Source: Alphaproteobacteria bacterium (GTDB lineage: Bacteria > Pseudomonadota > Alphaproteobacteria > Rickettsiales > UBA3002). From it: a stretch of DNA of 7,320 nt. Position numbers and translations under genes: made by a program. The notes beneath the pieces are model-generated. The model ran no database searches and was not told where the DNA came from. It saw nothing but the letters and a program-made list of their open reading frames with translations. Shown one piece after another: positions 6,775-7,320 of the stretch (position 1 is its first letter; each line of letters starts with the position of its first letter). The DNA lies in contig JAKFUW010000211.1 of the NCBI GenBank assembly GCA_021732545.1, forward strand, positions 1 to 7,320, given 5' to 3'.

Positions 6775-6780
6775 AAGGAG
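6775..6780 (+). promoter_or_regulatory. Strong ribosome binding site of ntrX
   Basis: AAGGAG lies 8 bases before ATG 6789. It is the strongest Shine-Dalgarno in the window and fixes the ntrX start. It contrasts with the weak or absent sites before radA, cvpA and ntrY and suggests that the regulator is made independently of, and perhaps in excess over, its kinase. Confidence 0.85.
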
Positions 6781-6788
6781 CCGATTGC

Positions 6789-7320
6789 ATGAGCGCTGAT
6801 ATTTTAGTGATTGACGATGAGACCGACATTACCTCCCTGATTTCTGACATTTTATCCGATGAAAACTATCAGGTGCGGATTGCTAATAACAGCGATTCCG
6901 CCCTCAAAGCGCTGGCTGACCGCGTGCCATCGGCGATTATTCTCGATATCTGGCTGCAAGGCAGCGAGATGGATGGCCTTGGCATTTTAGAGCGCGTGAT
7001 GGCGAAATATCCGCATGTGCCGGTGATCATGATCAGTGGCCATGGCAACATTGAAACCGCCGTCAGCGCCATTAAAATGGGTGCCTATGACTTTATTGAA
7101 AAGCCCTTCACGTCTGACCGTTTGCTGCTGATTTTGCGCCGTGCGCTGGAGATTGCATCGCTCAAACTCGAAAATATTGAACTTAGAATGCGTGGTAAAC
7201 CCGAAACCGATTTGATCGGCAATTCGGCGCTGGTCGCGACCATCCGCCAAACCATCGAAAAAGTTGCGCCCACCAACAGCCGCATCATGCTCACCGGTGG
7301 TCCTGGCGTTGGCAAAGAAG
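6789..7320 (+). CDS. ntrX: Response regulator NtrX, N-terminal part (cut by window end)
   Basis: NtrX is the cytoplasmic DNA-binding response regulator paired with NtrY. The 177 visible codons stay open to the right edge. The receiver domain (about 2-120) has the acidic pair D9-D10, phospho-acceptor D53 in ILDIWLQGSE (the NtrX-typical stretch), S83 in MISGHG, and K105 in EKPF. A linker of about 20 residues leads into the AAA+ domain of the NtrC family, beginning around LIGNSALV (142-149). The Walker A motif GGPGVGKE at 170-177 is right at the edge. The rest of the AAA+ domain and a Fis-type helix-turn-helix are expected beyond the window, as family members run to about 450 residues. The start is set by AAGGAG 8 bases upstream. 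The gene lies 117 bp after ntrY, a larger gap than elsewhere in this run, with repeats that may carry its own control. Whether the central domain keeps the sigma-54 contact loop cannot be seen here. Confidence 0.93.
   Translation, partial: MSADILVIDDETDITSLISDILSDENYQVRIANNSDSALKALADRVPSAIILDIWLQGSEMDGLGILERVMAKYPHVPVIMISGHGNIETAVSAIKMGAYDFIEKPFTSDRLLLILRRALEIASLKLENIELRMRGKPETDLIGNSALVATIRQTIEKVAPTNSRIMLTGGPGVGKE

Overview
This window looks like ordinary chromosome from an alphaproteobacterium of intermediate GC (about half G+C by eye). Three things point there. The order radA - cvpA - purF - SDR is a common alphaproteobacterial arrangement. The sensor kinase and regulator match NtrY/NtrX, including the NtrX stretch DIWLQGSE around the phospho-acceptor. 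PurF is the propeptide, Fe-S type. I cannot name the genus; an uncultured or less-studied lineage is possible. All genes are on the + strand, and I see no tRNA, rRNA, CRISPR array, integrase, transposase or phage gene.

Layout: radA (39-1412, DNA recombination/repair ATPase) is followed by a 145-bp AT-rich gap. That gap holds a palindromic element resembling the small dispersed repeats often found between alphaproteobacterial genes. Next comes a tightly packed run. cvpA (1558-2283) overlaps purF (2280-3752) by 4 bp. purF is followed after 3 bp by a YciK-like short-chain dehydrogenase/reductase (3756-4463), which is followed after 3 bp by ntrY (4467-6671, membrane histidine kinase, GTG start). 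After a 117-bp gap with regulatory-looking repeats and a strong ribosome binding site, ntrX (from 6789) begins and runs off the right edge.

Functionally the window joins a housekeeping block (RadA for repair, PurF for the committed step of purine synthesis from glutamine and PRPP, CvpA as a membrane protein usually linked to purF) to the NtrYX two-component system, tied in other alphaproteobacteria to nitrogen metabolism, redox/envelope state and microaerobic respiration. The most interesting point is this junction: ntrY is packed directly behind the purF-SDR pair instead of behind ntrBC, its usual neighbour. A perfect 19-bp palindrome lies just before the ntrY start, and three phased TTGTGCAA-like sites lie in front of ntrX. 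I found no clearly undescribed system. The candidates for a second look are regulatory sites and gene order, not new protein families.
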